A DNA stretch of 64,000 nucleotides from Leptolyngbyaceae cyanobacterium JSC-12 (GTDB lineage: Bacteria; Cyanobacteriota; Cyanobacteriia; Leptolyngbyales; Leptolyngbyaceae), in the NCBI GenBank assembly GCA_000309945.1, contig CM001633.1:828723-892722 (forward strand). The letters run 5' to 3'. Positions within the stretch are counted from its first letter, which is position 1. Every line of letters begins with the position of its first letter. The translations under genes and the position numbers were made by a program. Below the pieces are notes generated by a model. It saw only the letters and a program-made list of their open reading frames with translations. It was not told the DNA's origin and did no database searches. Positions 8,998-18,687 of this stretch are shown here, piece by piece.

Positions 8998-11301
8998 GTG
9001 AAATCAAGCACCAACCATTGGATGAGTGCGACCTATCTGGGGCTGCTTTTGATGAGTGGTCCAGCAATTCCATTGCTAACTGTCTCTGTTGCTCAAGCAC
9101 AGGCAGTTCCAGTTCTAGTTCAGCAGGGATATGCTCTTTTAAATCAGGGACGGGTGAACGAAGCGATCGCAGTTTTTCAGCAGGGAACCCGACAGTTTCC
9201 AAGATCGGTAGAAGCGTGGTTAGGGTTGGCGATCGCTTACCGTCGCGCTGGACAGGATGCCAATGCCTTTCAGGCGTATGAGCAGGTATTGCGGCTAGAA
9301 CCCAATAATCGCCTAGCACTCAGCAGTATTGGCTTACTGGGAAGCTATCGCCCGGAGTGGCAAATGCGCGGGATTGAAGCGTTGACTACCCTGCTGAGAT
9401 TGAACCCAGGTGATGTGGAAGCCCGGACTCAACGAGCGTTGCTCTATCGTTATCAGGGGCGGTTTCCAGAAGCTCTGACAGATTATCAGATTTTGCTTCA
9501 GGGCAATCCAGCACCAGCAGTGCTCCTGGGCGCAGCAGAAGCCTATAGCTACAACGGCAACTATCCACAAGCGCTGGAATTGTACAATCGCTATCTCCGG
9601 ACGGGCGGCAAAATTACGGGCTATGCCGCGATCGCCTACGCCCGCACGCTGCGCAACATGGGCAATCCGGGAGGAGCCGTACAGCTTTTGGAATCTCAAT
9701 TAACCAACAAAGCGGATGATCTAAATACTCAAATTCGAGTGGAATTAGCCCAGGCGTATGTGGTAATTCAGCAACCCGCTAAGGCATTCGCAACAATTGA
9801 GCCATTGCGAGGTCGTGCAGATGCCTCTTTACCCTTAGCTCGTGCATTTAACGAACTTGGACAAAAGCTGAATAATGCCATGTTACTGGCTGAATCGGCG
9901 CGATTGTATCGCCAGGTATTAAGCCAAACCCCCAATCCGTCACTATCTCTCCTGCGAGAAGTGGCAGATGTGCTGAGTGGGCAGGCAACTGAGCGAGAGG
10001 CAGCCTTGCAACTATATCGCCAGTTAGTGCAATTGCAACCCAGCGATCGTGGCATTCAGCTTAAACGGTTGGCACTGGAACGACAATTGGGTTATATTTC
10101 GCGATCGCAGCTTCGGGAAGGGGTACGGGCAATTGTACAGCCTTTACCCAGTGATTCAACTCAACAACAGGCGATCGCCCAGGGGTTGGTACGAATTGAG
10201 CCGGAAATTGAATTTTTGCCTGTTTATCAAGCGCTGCTACAAAACCCCACCATCAACGAACCGTTTCTCAATTTTCGAGCGGCGCAAATGCTACTCCAGC
10301 GCAATGATTTAGCAGGTGCCAGAAATGCTCTCGCGGCTTATACCTCAACCCCTCAAGCTGTGGGTGATCTCGCACCGCAACTACTGGCAGCGGAAATTGA
10401 ACGGCGCGAAGGCAACCTCGATGCTGCCGCACAACGTTACGAAGCTATCATCGCGACCAATCCCGCCAATTACGACATTTTGGTAGGAGCAGTTCAGGGT
10501 CTGGCTACGATTCGCGCTACGCAGGGACGCACAGGAGAATCACTATCTGTGCTGGATCAACTGATTGCCCGCTATCCCCAAGACGTGCGGTTACAAATGG
10601 CGCGGGCGGCGATCGCTTATCAGGCACAGGTAATCACTCAAGCGCAGGCAGAAGCAGTACTGAATGCCTGGTTGGGTAGCCGTCCTCCCACGGATACGCC
10701 ATCCGAACTGTATAGCCTGGTGGTAGCCTTGCCTGCTAGTTCCCAGCGGGAACCACTCTATCAACTGCTAGCAGAGGCAGACCCCAACAACATTCCAGTG
10801 CAAGTACGGCTGATTCAGGTGATTGCCCTGCGCGATCGCAACGAAGCCAAAGCACAGGTCATACAGCTTGTGGGACGGAGCCAGATGATGGGCATTTCCG
10901 CAGTGGATGCTTACCTGCTGCAAGGCGAACTGACGCTGGCAATCCAAGACTTGGGATTAGCAAGAGCTTCGTTTGAGTCGGCATTGGCATTGCAACCGCT
11001 GAATGCCGATGCCTTGATTGGTTTAGGGAATGTCTCCTTCCAGGAACGCCATTTTGATAAAGCTAAAGACTTTTTCAATCGGGCACTTGCTATCAAGCCC
11101 AGAGATACGGGAATCCAGCGATCGCTGATTGAGGTCAAAGTAGCTCAAGATTACCCCCTGGAAGCTATCTCCCAAATTGAAGCTCTGCAACGACAGCAAG
11201 CAGGTGGATTCCTAGCACCAGGGTTAGCCTTACGCCGCCAAAAAATTGAAGAAGACTTCCTCAAACGTCGCGGGTTTCAACCCCCGTGGGAGCGTTACTA
11301 A
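8998..11301 (+). CDS. periplasmic TPR-repeat protein of the cellulose operon (BcsC TPR half)
   Basis: I use the GTG start at 8998, which has GGGGAGGA about eight bases upstream. The 767-residue product has a signal peptide ending near AQAQA (about residue 36). Many TPR-like helical pairs follow, for example ALLNQGRVNEAIAVFQQGTRQFP and ADALIGLGNVSFQERHFDKA. In BcsC the TPR domain spans the periplasm and joins a C-terminal barrel; here the protein ends after the TPRs with no barrel. The preceding gene encodes a barrel. It is co-directional with the endoglucanase gene, 9 bp away. A role as scaffold for glucan export is inferred. Confidence 0.8.
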   Translation: MKSSTNHWMSATYLGLLLMSGPAIPLLTVSVAQAQAVPVLVQQGYALLNQGRVNEAIAVFQQGTRQFPRSVEAWLGLAIAYRRAGQDANAFQAYEQVLRLEPNNRLALSSIGLLGSYRPEWQMRGIEALTTLLRLNPGDVEARTQRALLYRYQGRFPEALTDYQILLQGNPAPAVLLGAAEAYSYNGNYPQALELYNRYLRTGGKITGYAAIAYARTLRNMGNPGGAVQLLESQLTNKADDLNTQIRVELAQAYVVIQQPAKAFATIEPLRGRADASLPLARAFNELGQKLNNAMLLAESARLYRQVLSQTPNPSLSLLREVADVLSGQATEREAALQLYRQLVQLQPSDRGIQLKRLALERQLGYISRSQLREGVRAIVQPLPSDSTQQQAIAQGLVRIEPEIEFLPVYQALLQNPTINEPFLNFRAAQMLLQRNDLAGARNALAAYTSTPQAVGDLAPQLLAAEIERREGNLDAAAQRYEAIIATNPANYDILVGAVQGLATIRATQGRTGESLSVLDQLIARYPQDVRLQMARAAIAYQAQVITQAQAEAVLNAWLGSRPPTDTPSELYSLVVALPASSQREPLYQLLAEADPNNIPVQVRLIQVIALRDRNEAKAQVIQLVGRSQMMGISAVDAYLLQGELTLAIQDLGLARASFESALALQPLNADALIGLGNVSFQERHFDKAKDFFNRALAIKPRDTGIQRSLIEVKVAQDYPLEAISQIEALQRQQAGGFLAPGLALRRQKIEEDFLKRRGFQPPWERY

Positions 11302-11310
11302 GTTAGGACT

Positions 11311-12630
11311 ATGCCCTTTCATCATGCAACTCTTATGACTAAACTTTATTGGCGTTTACCCAGTTTACTTATAGCCCTGATGCCCCTTGTAGGACTGGAT
11401 AGTTGTCGGGCAATGTCCGAAAAGCCGGAGTCCTCTCCATCTGCCCAACCGATTACGTCTGTTTCTCCGACTCCACAGCCACCACTGGTCGCGCCAACCA
11501 CCACAATCGCAGCAGCCACTCGCTTAACAACTGCCCCCGCCTCAGACCAGGTATTACTGCAACAAAGTTGGGCAGCCTATCGCCAGCGCTTTATCCAGAG
11601 TGATGGGCGTGTGATCGATTGGGAAGCAAATGAACGGTCCACCTCAGAAGGGCAGGCTTATGCCATGTTGCGAGCCGTGATGATGGGCGATCGCGACACC
11701 TTTGACCGCACCCTACAATGGGCAGAAAACAACCTGAAACGTCAGCGCGACGGCAAACCAATCGATTCCCTGTGGGCATGGAAGTGGGGCAAAAATCAGC
11801 AGGGACAATGGATGATTGTCGATCCTAACTTCGCCAGCGATGCCGATGTGGATGCAATCACCGCGCTGATTTTGGCATCTCGCCGCTGGCAGCATCGCCC
11901 TTATCTGGAACTAGCACAAATTAAACTGCAAGATTTGTGGAACCTTTCCACAGTCGCGGATTATCGAACAGATGCTCAGCAGCGGCGCTACCTGTTGCCA
12001 GGTCCAGCCACATCCTTCCAAAAAAAGACAATCATTCAACTCAACCCCTCTTACTTTTCGCCTGCATCATTTCGTTTATTCGCCCAGGTAGACAAATCTC
12101 GCAATTGGATCAGCCTGGTACACAGCAGTTATCAGGTGTTGCAACAAGCAAAGACTCTTTCTCAAACAGGATTACCCAATGATTGGATTCTATTAGATCT
12201 AACAACAGGCATACCGCAAGCCCTACTCACACCCAACCCTGGCACCAGTGAATATGGATTTGATGCCTACCGTGTGTGGTGGCGACTCGCCATTGATGCT
12301 GACTGGTTTGGGGAACCATTAGCTCGATCGCTCCTGCAACAACAACTCAAACCTATCCAACAACGGTGGCGATCGCAGCAACAAATTCCTGCCCGCATTG
12401 ACCTGCATGGCGAACCACTCGTCACTTACGAAGCCACATCTCAGTACGGCATGTTGTACCACGCCTTTCGATTAATTGATCCAGCAATAGCTCAACAAAT
12501 TCGGCAAAAACAACTTGATCCCAGATATCGGGATGGCTTCTGGGACAACAACTCTGCCTACTACACGCAAAATCTTGTCTGGTTCGGACTTGCGCCCTCC
12601 GCTCCTCTGGCTCCGCTGTTAAAACCCTAA
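11311..12630 (+). CDS. bcsZ: GH8 endo-beta-1,4-glucanase of the cellulose operon
   Basis: The 439-residue product starts with a hydrophobic leader ending near LDSC, possibly a lipobox (ATG at 11311, alternative ATG at 11335), then a Ser/Pro/Thr linker. The catalytic domain shows the family-8 features: the acid Glu113 in STSEGQAYAMLR and the signature ASDADVDAITALILASRRW near residue 175. The enzyme hydrolyses internal beta-1,4-glucosidic bonds and trims nascent cellulose in BcsZ-containing systems. It sits between the TPR gene and bcsB with short spacers (9 and 34 bp), so co-transcription is likely. The unusual Asp at -2 makes lipidation uncertain. Confidence 0.88.
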   Translation: MPFHHATLMTKLYWRLPSLLIALMPLVGLDSCRAMSEKPESSPSAQPITSVSPTPQPPLVAPTTTIAAATRLTTAPASDQVLLQQSWAAYRQRFIQSDGRVIDWEANERSTSEGQAYAMLRAVMMGDRDTFDRTLQWAENNLKRQRDGKPIDSLWAWKWGKNQQGQWMIVDPNFASDADVDAITALILASRRWQHRPYLELAQIKLQDLWNLSTVADYRTDAQQRRYLLPGPATSFQKKTIIQLNPSYFSPASFRLFAQVDKSRNWISLVHSSYQVLQQAKTLSQTGLPNDWILLDLTTGIPQALLTPNPGTSEYGFDAYRVWWRLAIDADWFGEPLARSLLQQQLKPIQQRWRSQQQIPARIDLHGEPLVTYEATSQYGMLYHAFRLIDPAIAQQIRQKQLDPRYRDGFWDNNSAYYTQNLVWFGLAPSAPLAPLLKP

Positions 12631-12664
12631 GCTCACACCTGTCATCTCCAACCAAACTCGACCT

Positions 12665-15175
12665 ATGAAAGGCAAGCATCGCTCTCAAACTGTTCAGCAT
12701 CCAGTGTCTCATCGTCAGCCTAGTCGCAAAATGCGGTTGGCAGCAGCAGCGATCGCCGGACTGTTATTTCCCAGCTATGTAGGGCTTTCCCTCAGTCCCC
12801 TGACTGCGATCGTCCAAGCACAAAGTAATTCCAGTATAGAAACCCAGGAAAATCAACTGATTCGCCAATTTGCGCCACCACCCTCCCCACCCCCACCTCC
12901 TGTTTATCGTCCTGCCCCTGCTCCGGCACCCGCGCCAGAACCTGAGTTTGTGCCAGAGTCTACTCCAGTTCCAGCCTCTGCTCCGGCTCCAGCCCCTGCC
13001 CCTAAAGCCCCCACCAGCAGCCCACCAGAAACTGCCATTCGGGGAACGAATAGTACCTATGTGTTGGAGTTTAATCGCAGCCCAATTGTGGGCAATAGTT
13101 TACGATTACGAGGAACTTATGCCGAAGGCCGACTAGCATTCACCCGTCCCCGCAACTGGAACTTGAAGACCGTAAAAGCCATTATTCGCTATCAGCACTC
13201 GCCCGCATTGGTAGCAAACCGCTCCAATCTAACCGTGCGGGTAAACGGTACCAGCGTCGGTAGTGTGCCATTAAATCGCAAAAACTCCAAAATTGGCGAA
13301 TTGGCAGTGAATATTCCTGCCAGCCTGATCCAGAACTACAACGAACTAACCGTAGTGGCGCAGCAGAACAATGTGCCAGAAGGTTGTTCTGATCCAGGCG
13401 ATGCCACCCTGTGGACAGAAGTCTTACCCGACTCCAAACTGGTTTTTGGCTTCCAACCCAAAGCCATCCCGCTAGATTTCAGCCGCTATCCCTACCCGTT
13501 TTTTGATGATTTGGGATTGGATGCGGCGGAAGTTGCCTATCTCTTGCCCAAAAGTTTGAATCCATCCTGGTTAACGGCTGCTGCCCGGTTTCAGGCAGGC
13601 ATGGGCAGATTGGCAGATTTTCGCCCCATGAATACCCAGGTAATAAAGTCGCTGAGTCAATTACGAACCAATCAACAACTGGTAGTGATTGGCACGCCCC
13701 AAGAGCAACCAGCAATTAAGTCGCTCAAACTGCCTTACAAAATTGCAAACAATCAATGGGTAGACGGCAGTAAAAGTCCCCTGCCTGATGATGTGGGCTT
13801 AGTGATGCTGACCACAGTTCAGGATGGTCGAGTGCCCGTGCTGGTGATCACTGGAAACGGAGCCGAAGGGATGGCAAAAGCGGTGCAATTTTTGCTGCAA
13901 CCAGGACAACGCCAGATGGGAACTGGAGCAGCAGTGCTAGTTGACCAGGTACCTGATGTGCCTTCTCCACCGTTGCGCCAGTGGGCGCGTTACATTCCCG
14001 AAGCCAACAACTTCCAGCTAAAGGATCTAAAAAGCCCGGATAACAAGCCCTGGCAGGATGTGACCCTGCGCGGTTCTTATGCGCCGCCAATGGAATTTGA
14101 TTTTCGGGCATTGCCGGACGATCGCCTGCAGCGGGGCAGTTCCATGACACTGTTCTACAGTCACAGTCCGCAGGTGAATCCGCGCCTCTCTACTGTGGAA
14201 GTGCGACTGGATGGAGTCCCGATTGGTGGTAAGCGATTAACCGCTGAAGATGGTACGACTCGCGACTCGTTGAATATCAACCTGCCCGAAGATCTGGTCA
14301 CATCCAACTCTAAGATACAAGTGGCATTTAACCTGGTGCCAAAAGAAATCGGGGAATGTGGCAAGATGACTGACCAGCAACTGTGGGGAAAGATTCACAG
14401 CGACACTAAGTTTGACCTGAATCGGCAACAGTCGGTCAAACTACCAGACTTGAAACTCTTACAGGCAGGATATCCATTTGCGGCACCGCAAGATTTGTCA
14501 AATACTGTGATTGCTTTGCCCGATTCACCCTCTAATGCCGAGTTGTTGACCTTGCTGCAAGTCAGTGAACGGCTAGGACGCTTGAGCCAATCGGAGAGCA
14601 TTAAGCTGCAGGTTTATAACGGTGGCAATTTGCCAGAAGAAACCCGCAGTCGAGCAAATTTGATTGGTATCGGTACCCGCGATCGCTTCCCATTCCCGGA
14701 AATATTCAACAGGGGCGGCTTCCAACTGGATAAGTTTTTCACTCGTCGTACGGAGCAAAGCCAGATTCAAACCTTACCCGATGCAGGAGGAGTGGTCAAA
14801 CAGGTGATTTCTCCCTGGAATGGCGATCGCGTAGTGCTAGCACTCACAGCTCAAAACAACAGCGGGCTAGATAAAATCCGTGCCTTGTTTAAGAAAAATG
14901 CTCTATTTTTTCAACTTAAAAATGACACAGTTGTTGTGAACACTACTGACAAAAATCCGTCTGAATACGATGTGGATGCTTATAGCCTCAGCTTTTTCCA
15001 GGAGGCAAATCGGCAAACTCGTATTGATAACGCCTCGCCTCTTAGCAAAACCTCTCGCTTCCTGCAAGACAACTGGTACTTACTGCCCACAGGCATTGTG
15101 ATTTCGGCATTGGTGATGTACGGCGTCGCTCAGTTGTATCTCAAGCGCGTAGCTGAACCGAAAGGAGAAAAATAA
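12665..15175 (+). CDS. bcsB: cellulose synthase regulatory/periplasmic subunit BcsB
   Basis: The 836-residue product has a signal segment near residues 20-50 and a striking Pro/Ala linker (about residues 70-120). The BcsB ectodomain that follows contains paired carbohydrate-binding-like and flavodoxin-like modules (YVLEFNRSPIVGNSLRLRG, then FSHSPQ-like repeats in the second half). A single C-terminal transmembrane helix (about 808-828) is followed by a short basic tail. BcsB guides the growing glucan through the periplasm and docks on BcsA. The stop overlaps the bcsA start by one base (TAATG), a sign of translational coupling. Confidence 0.88.
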   Translation: MKGKHRSQTVQHPVSHRQPSRKMRLAAAAIAGLLFPSYVGLSLSPLTAIVQAQSNSSIETQENQLIRQFAPPPSPPPPPVYRPAPAPAPAPEPEFVPESTPVPASAPAPAPAPKAPTSSPPETAIRGTNSTYVLEFNRSPIVGNSLRLRGTYAEGRLAFTRPRNWNLKTVKAIIRYQHSPALVANRSNLTVRVNGTSVGSVPLNRKNSKIGELAVNIPASLIQNYNELTVVAQQNNVPEGCSDPGDATLWTEVLPDSKLVFGFQPKAIPLDFSRYPYPFFDDLGLDAAEVAYLLPKSLNPSWLTAAARFQAGMGRLADFRPMNTQVIKSLSQLRTNQQLVVIGTPQEQPAIKSLKLPYKIANNQWVDGSKSPLPDDVGLVMLTTVQDGRVPVLVITGNGAEGMAKAVQFLLQPGQRQMGTGAAVLVDQVPDVPSPPLRQWARYIPEANNFQLKDLKSPDNKPWQDVTLRGSYAPPMEFDFRALPDDRLQRGSSMTLFYSHSPQVNPRLSTVEVRLDGVPIGGKRLTAEDGTTRDSLNINLPEDLVTSNSKIQVAFNLVPKEIGECGKMTDQQLWGKIHSDTKFDLNRQQSVKLPDLKLLQAGYPFAAPQDLSNTVIALPDSPSNAELLTLLQVSERLGRLSQSESIKLQVYNGGNLPEETRSRANLIGIGTRDRFPFPEIFNRGGFQLDKFFTRRTEQSQIQTLPDAGGVVKQVISPWNGDRVVLALTAQNNSGLDKIRALFKKNALFFQLKNDTVVVNTTDKNPSEYDVDAYSLSFFQEANRQTRIDNASPLSKTSRFLQDNWYLLPTGIVISALVMYGVAQLYLKRVAEPKGEK

Positions 15176-17733
15176 TGGCAAACCCTTCAATGCAATCTCC
15201 CCAAGTCAGTAAAAGTCAACAAGTAATCAACTTGCTGGTGCAGGCAATTCCGCGCTTTTTCGATCGCAAATTGGCTCGGCTGCAGCGTCGTCAATTGTTA
15301 CTCATCATTATTCTGGTGGGGCTACTCTCCGTGCCATTGATTATTACACCGCTGGAAATTTGGCAGCAGGGAGTTGTGGCATTGTCACTGGTCGTGATCA
15401 GTTGGGTGGTGTTACGGGTAGAGCAGAACCAAAACGATACCATCACCAGCGAGTATCTGCACCTGTTTATGGTGTGGCTCAGCATTATCACAACTCTGCG
15501 CTACTTCTATTACCGCACCGTCTATACTCTCAACTTTGATGGGTGGATTAATGGTTTCTTCTGCACCTTGCTGTATGGGGCAGAATTATATGCTGTGATC
15601 GGGTTACTGCTGGCTTATTTCCAAACACTCAAACTGAAAGAACGTCAACCCGTGCCCCTGACTGTGCGCCCCCAAGAACAGTGGTTTACCGTGGATGTCT
15701 ACATCCCCACTTACAACGAAGATGTGGAGATTGTTCGCAAGACTGCCCTTGCCGCCATGGCGTTAGACTATCCAGCCAACAAGAAACAAGTGTATGTACT
15801 GGATGATGGACGCAAATTTCCAGAGCGCAGGCAGGAACTACAACGCATGTGTAATGAAGTGGGCTGCATCATGCTAACGCGAGACAACAACGACCACGCC
15901 AAGGCAGGCAATATTAACACAGCAATGCGCCGGACTCATGGCGATCTAGTGATGATTCTAGACTGTGATCACATTCCTACTCGCGACTTTTTGCAAAACA
16001 CTGTGGGATTCTTTTATGACTCAAACGTGACGCTAGTACAAACTCCTCACTGGTTCTACAATCCAGATCCATTTGAGCGGAACTTGATGACCAGAGGACG
16101 AGTCCCAATCAGCAATGAGTTGTTCTATAAAGTAGTGCAGAAGGGAAATGATTTCTGGAATGCCGCATTTTTCTGCGGGTCAGCCGCGGTGATTCGGAAA
16201 GATTACGTGCTGCAAATTGGCGGTATTGCCGTGGAAACGGTGACTGAGGATTGTCATACATCCTTCCGGCTGCACTCCCTCGGGTATGACTCGGTGTATT
16301 ACGACAAGATTATGATTGCGGGGCTGGCTCCTGAAAAGTTTTCAGCATTGGTAGGGCAACAGGTGCGCTGGGCACGGGGCATGGCACAAATCCTGCGACT
16401 GGAAAACCCCTTGTTTAATCGCAGGCTCAACCTTTCAATGCCGCAACGCTTATGTTATTTCTCAGCCATGTTTGGTTTCTTTTATGGGTTTCCACGTTTG
16501 ATCTACGCGATCGCACCGACCCTATTCCTCCTATTTGCGATTAACCCGATTCGTGGGTTGGGCATGGAAACATTAGTGTATGCGTTACCACACATTATTT
16601 TGTCCATGAATACCAACTTCATCGTGTCAAAACGAGTGCGATTCTCTTTCTGGAATGAAGTTTATGAATTTGCACTATCGTTTTACACAGCAATTGTAAC
16701 TTCCGTTGCACTGTTCAATCCTCGCATGGGTTCATTCAACGTTACCGATAAGGGATTGTCCGTGACCAAGCGCAGTTTTGATTGGCGCTCTGCTCGCCCG
16801 CTGTTAGTAGTTGCCATCATGGTACTGCTCTCTTTAATCGCGGTGCCATTCTGGCTGGCATTGAGTCCATCTGATTATGAAGCAGTATTAGTGAACGCCA
16901 TGTGGAGCGGCTTTAATTTGATTTTGATTATGGGGGCTTTGTTGGTGGCATTTGAGCAACCGCAACTGCGCCGTGCTCACCGCCTCAATCGCAAATTGCC
17001 TGCCATCATCTACAGTCAAGATCAAACCTGGAGAGGTTCTACGGTGGATGTGAGCGAAACGGGTGCTCGCATTATTTTAGATACCTGGCCGAATATTCCT
17101 GATGTAGTCGAGATAGAACTCGTGGGAGACTATGGTGCACGAGCATTTTTAACTGCTCAAATCGTGCGAGGTCTGCCCCTCAATGAGTCTCAAACTCTTT
17201 TGATTGCGGATTTTCTGGAACCGACTCGTGAACAAATGGATGCATTAAGTTTGGTGCTCTATTCCGATGTAAGGGAGTGGTATTCTCAACATCGAGACAA
17301 TGTGGATGACCCGCTGGAATCCTTGCGGTTTATTGCCACCAGTATCAGTCGTTCCTTTGATGAACTACAACCTGCAAAAGGGGTGAAAGTCCGAAAGAAA
17401 ACCCAAGTTCCTGTACAACTCTTTTGGGAAGGACATTTCTATCCCGCCCAAGTGGTGGAAGCAGGGGTGCAAAGTATGCAACTCGCGATCGCTCCAGAGA
17501 TCCTTCTCAATTGGGATGTGCTGCAACGGAAAAAGCCAATCGTAGGACTGGAAGTTACAACAGAACGGAATAATGCTGGAAACAATCGGTTACTGGCATT
17601 TGTGAATGAAGTAGAACTGCGATCGCTGCAATCTACAAATACAGATGAAAACTTGATTTTGATTGAGTTGCGATTGCCAGAACGTCTAGAAAACCGCCAA
17701 AAAATAGCTGTTCAGAAAATTCTAGCCGCTTAA
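15175..17733 (+). CDS. bcsA: cellulose synthase catalytic subunit with PilZ domain
   Basis: The ATG overlaps the bcsB stop and is preceded by AAAGGAG. The 852-residue protein has membrane helices before and after a GT2 domain. The processive-synthase motifs are visible: VLDDG near residue 209, DCD near 262, FFCGSAAV near 330, TED near 356 and QQVRW near 394. A PilZ domain follows with RRAHR (RxxxR, near 598) and DVSETG (DxSxxG, near 624), the c-di-GMP-binding signature. Polymerisation of UDP-glucose into beta-1,4-glucan activated by c-di-GMP is therefore expected. The last ~130 residues contain a second, PilZ-like stretch without the full motifs. Confidence 0.93.
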   Translation: MANPSMQSPQVSKSQQVINLLVQAIPRFFDRKLARLQRRQLLLIIILVGLLSVPLIITPLEIWQQGVVALSLVVISWVVLRVEQNQNDTITSEYLHLFMVWLSIITTLRYFYYRTVYTLNFDGWINGFFCTLLYGAELYAVIGLLLAYFQTLKLKERQPVPLTVRPQEQWFTVDVYIPTYNEDVEIVRKTALAAMALDYPANKKQVYVLDDGRKFPERRQELQRMCNEVGCIMLTRDNNDHAKAGNINTAMRRTHGDLVMILDCDHIPTRDFLQNTVGFFYDSNVTLVQTPHWFYNPDPFERNLMTRGRVPISNELFYKVVQKGNDFWNAAFFCGSAAVIRKDYVLQIGGIAVETVTEDCHTSFRLHSLGYDSVYYDKIMIAGLAPEKFSALVGQQVRWARGMAQILRLENPLFNRRLNLSMPQRLCYFSAMFGFFYGFPRLIYAIAPTLFLLFAINPIRGLGMETLVYALPHIILSMNTNFIVSKRVRFSFWNEVYEFALSFYTAIVTSVALFNPRMGSFNVTDKGLSVTKRSFDWRSARPLLVVAIMVLLSLIAVPFWLALSPSDYEAVLVNAMWSGFNLILIMGALLVAFEQPQLRRAHRLNRKLPAIIYSQDQTWRGSTVDVSETGARIILDTWPNIPDVVEIELVGDYGARAFLTAQIVRGLPLNESQTLLIADFLEPTREQMDALSLVLYSDVREWYSQHRDNVDDPLESLRFIATSISRSFDELQPAKGVKVRKKTQVPVQLFWEGHFYPAQVVEAGVQSMQLAIAPEILLNWDVLQRKKPIVGLEVTTERNNAGNNRLLAFVNEVELRSLQSTNTDENLILIELRLPERLENRQKIAVQKILAA

Positions 17734-17740
17734 TATAAAG

Positions 17741-17768
17741 CCTCCGATTTCTTGGAAAAAATTGGAGG
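17741..17768 (+). terminator. hairpin after bcsA
   Basis: The arms CCTCCGATTTCTT and AAAAAATTGGAGG pair over 13 positions with a G-U-type mismatch and a 2-nt turn, 7 bp after the bcsA stop. It has no downstream U-run, so termination may rely on the stem alone. Confidence 0.5.
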
Positions 17769-18187
17769 GCTGCAAACCCTTATTGCCAAACAAAAACCTT
17801 CTGATTTTGGTTTGTATTCACCAGACTCCTCTCCCATCCACAGCATTGGTACGCCCGTTGCTGTCATTTGCTTTAGGTCTGCCACATGACGATACTTCCC
17901 ACGTGCATGGGGAGCATCTTCATCGAGATAATATAGCTTTGGTCAGAACGCTTAAGACAAGGATAATGGTAGAAAATCAATACCAGATAGGCGTTCTGAC
18001 TCGCCTCCGCCACGTTACACATGGCTACGGCTATAAATAGCTTTCCATCTCAGCGATTGCCCGTCGTGACAGATGTTGCAGCGATTTTGGCTCTATCACA
18101 AGAAACAATGTGGATCTTTTTCACCATCTTTAAATAGCTAGACTACAATTTTTCCACATATTTCAACCCCAGGAAGGGCGCTTTCTT
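17769..18187. other. intergenic region between bcsA and hup
   Basis: No gene with support was found in these ~420 bp. A perfect 10-bp inverted repeat (GTCAGAACGC at 17943-17952, GCGTTCTGAC at 17991-18000) brackets about 38 bp. On the minus strand a stretch of about 65 sense codons (17734 to roughly 17940) is free of stops but has no good start. The hup promoter is probably near 18120-18150, where TACAAT could be the -10. Confidence 0.45.
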
Positions 18188-18505
18188 ATGAACAAGAGTG
18201 AACTGGTTGATGCGATCGCCTCAAGGGCGTCCATCACAAAGAAAGATGCTGATAATGTACTAACTGCCGTAGTGGATGCCATTATGGAAGCGGTTTCATC
18301 GGGCGAAAAGGTGACTCTGGTTGGGTTTGGAACGTTTGAAGCACGGCAACGCCAGGCTCGTGAAGGGCGGAATCCCAGCACCGGCAAACCTATTCAAATT
18401 CCAGCGACAACGGTTCCTGCTTTTTCAGCAGGGAAGCTGTTTAAGGAAAAAGTTGCACCTGCGAAAGAGGAAGCCCCGAAGGCGAAAGCAAAAGGCAAAA
18501 AGTAA
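18188..18505 (+). CDS. hup: HU-family nucleoid protein
   Basis: This 105-residue protein has the full HU fold: MNKSELVDAIA at the start, the hinge GFGTFEARQRQAREGRNP and the beta-arm with GKPIQIPATTVPAFSAGK. The last ~18 residues are a Lys/Ala-rich tail beyond the canonical ~90 residues, which probably adds non-specific DNA contact. An AGGAAGG lies 12-17 bases before the ATG. HU bends and compacts DNA as a homodimer in bacteria with one copy. It is monocistronic, with structured inverted repeats downstream. Confidence 0.95.
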   Translation: MNKSELVDAIASRASITKKDADNVLTAVVDAIMEAVSSGEKVTLVGFGTFEARQRQAREGRNPSTGKPIQIPATTVPAFSAGKLFKEKVAPAKEEAPKAKAKGKK

Positions 18506-18513
18506 AGGCGCGA

Positions 18514-18590
18514 TCGTAGAGTGTGTGAAATATTGCTATTAGGCACTGTTAGGCTACCTTCAGTGCGATGGCATGATGCTCACTCTACGA
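18514..18590. other. nested inverted-repeat element after hup
   Basis: The outer 10-bp perfect arms are TCGTAGAGTG (18514-18523) and CACTCTACGA (18581-18590). An inner pair GCACTG (18543-18548) and CAGTGC (18561-18566) lies inside. The 77-bp stretch could fold as a branched structure in the hup 3' UTR or be a small mobile palindromic element. Confidence 0.5.
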
Positions 18591-18687
18591 GGCACACCAT
18601 AAAAATTTGTGCACTTGACTCATCATCTCACTCTGCTGGATGAACCTCTTAGAGTAATGTGCCGTTTTAATACCGCTTTACCCACTG

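Noticed and set aside
17762-18040. A 92-codon plus-strand frame after bcsA
   Set aside because: It overlaps the terminator hairpin and the inverted repeat, has poor starts and no recognisable motif.
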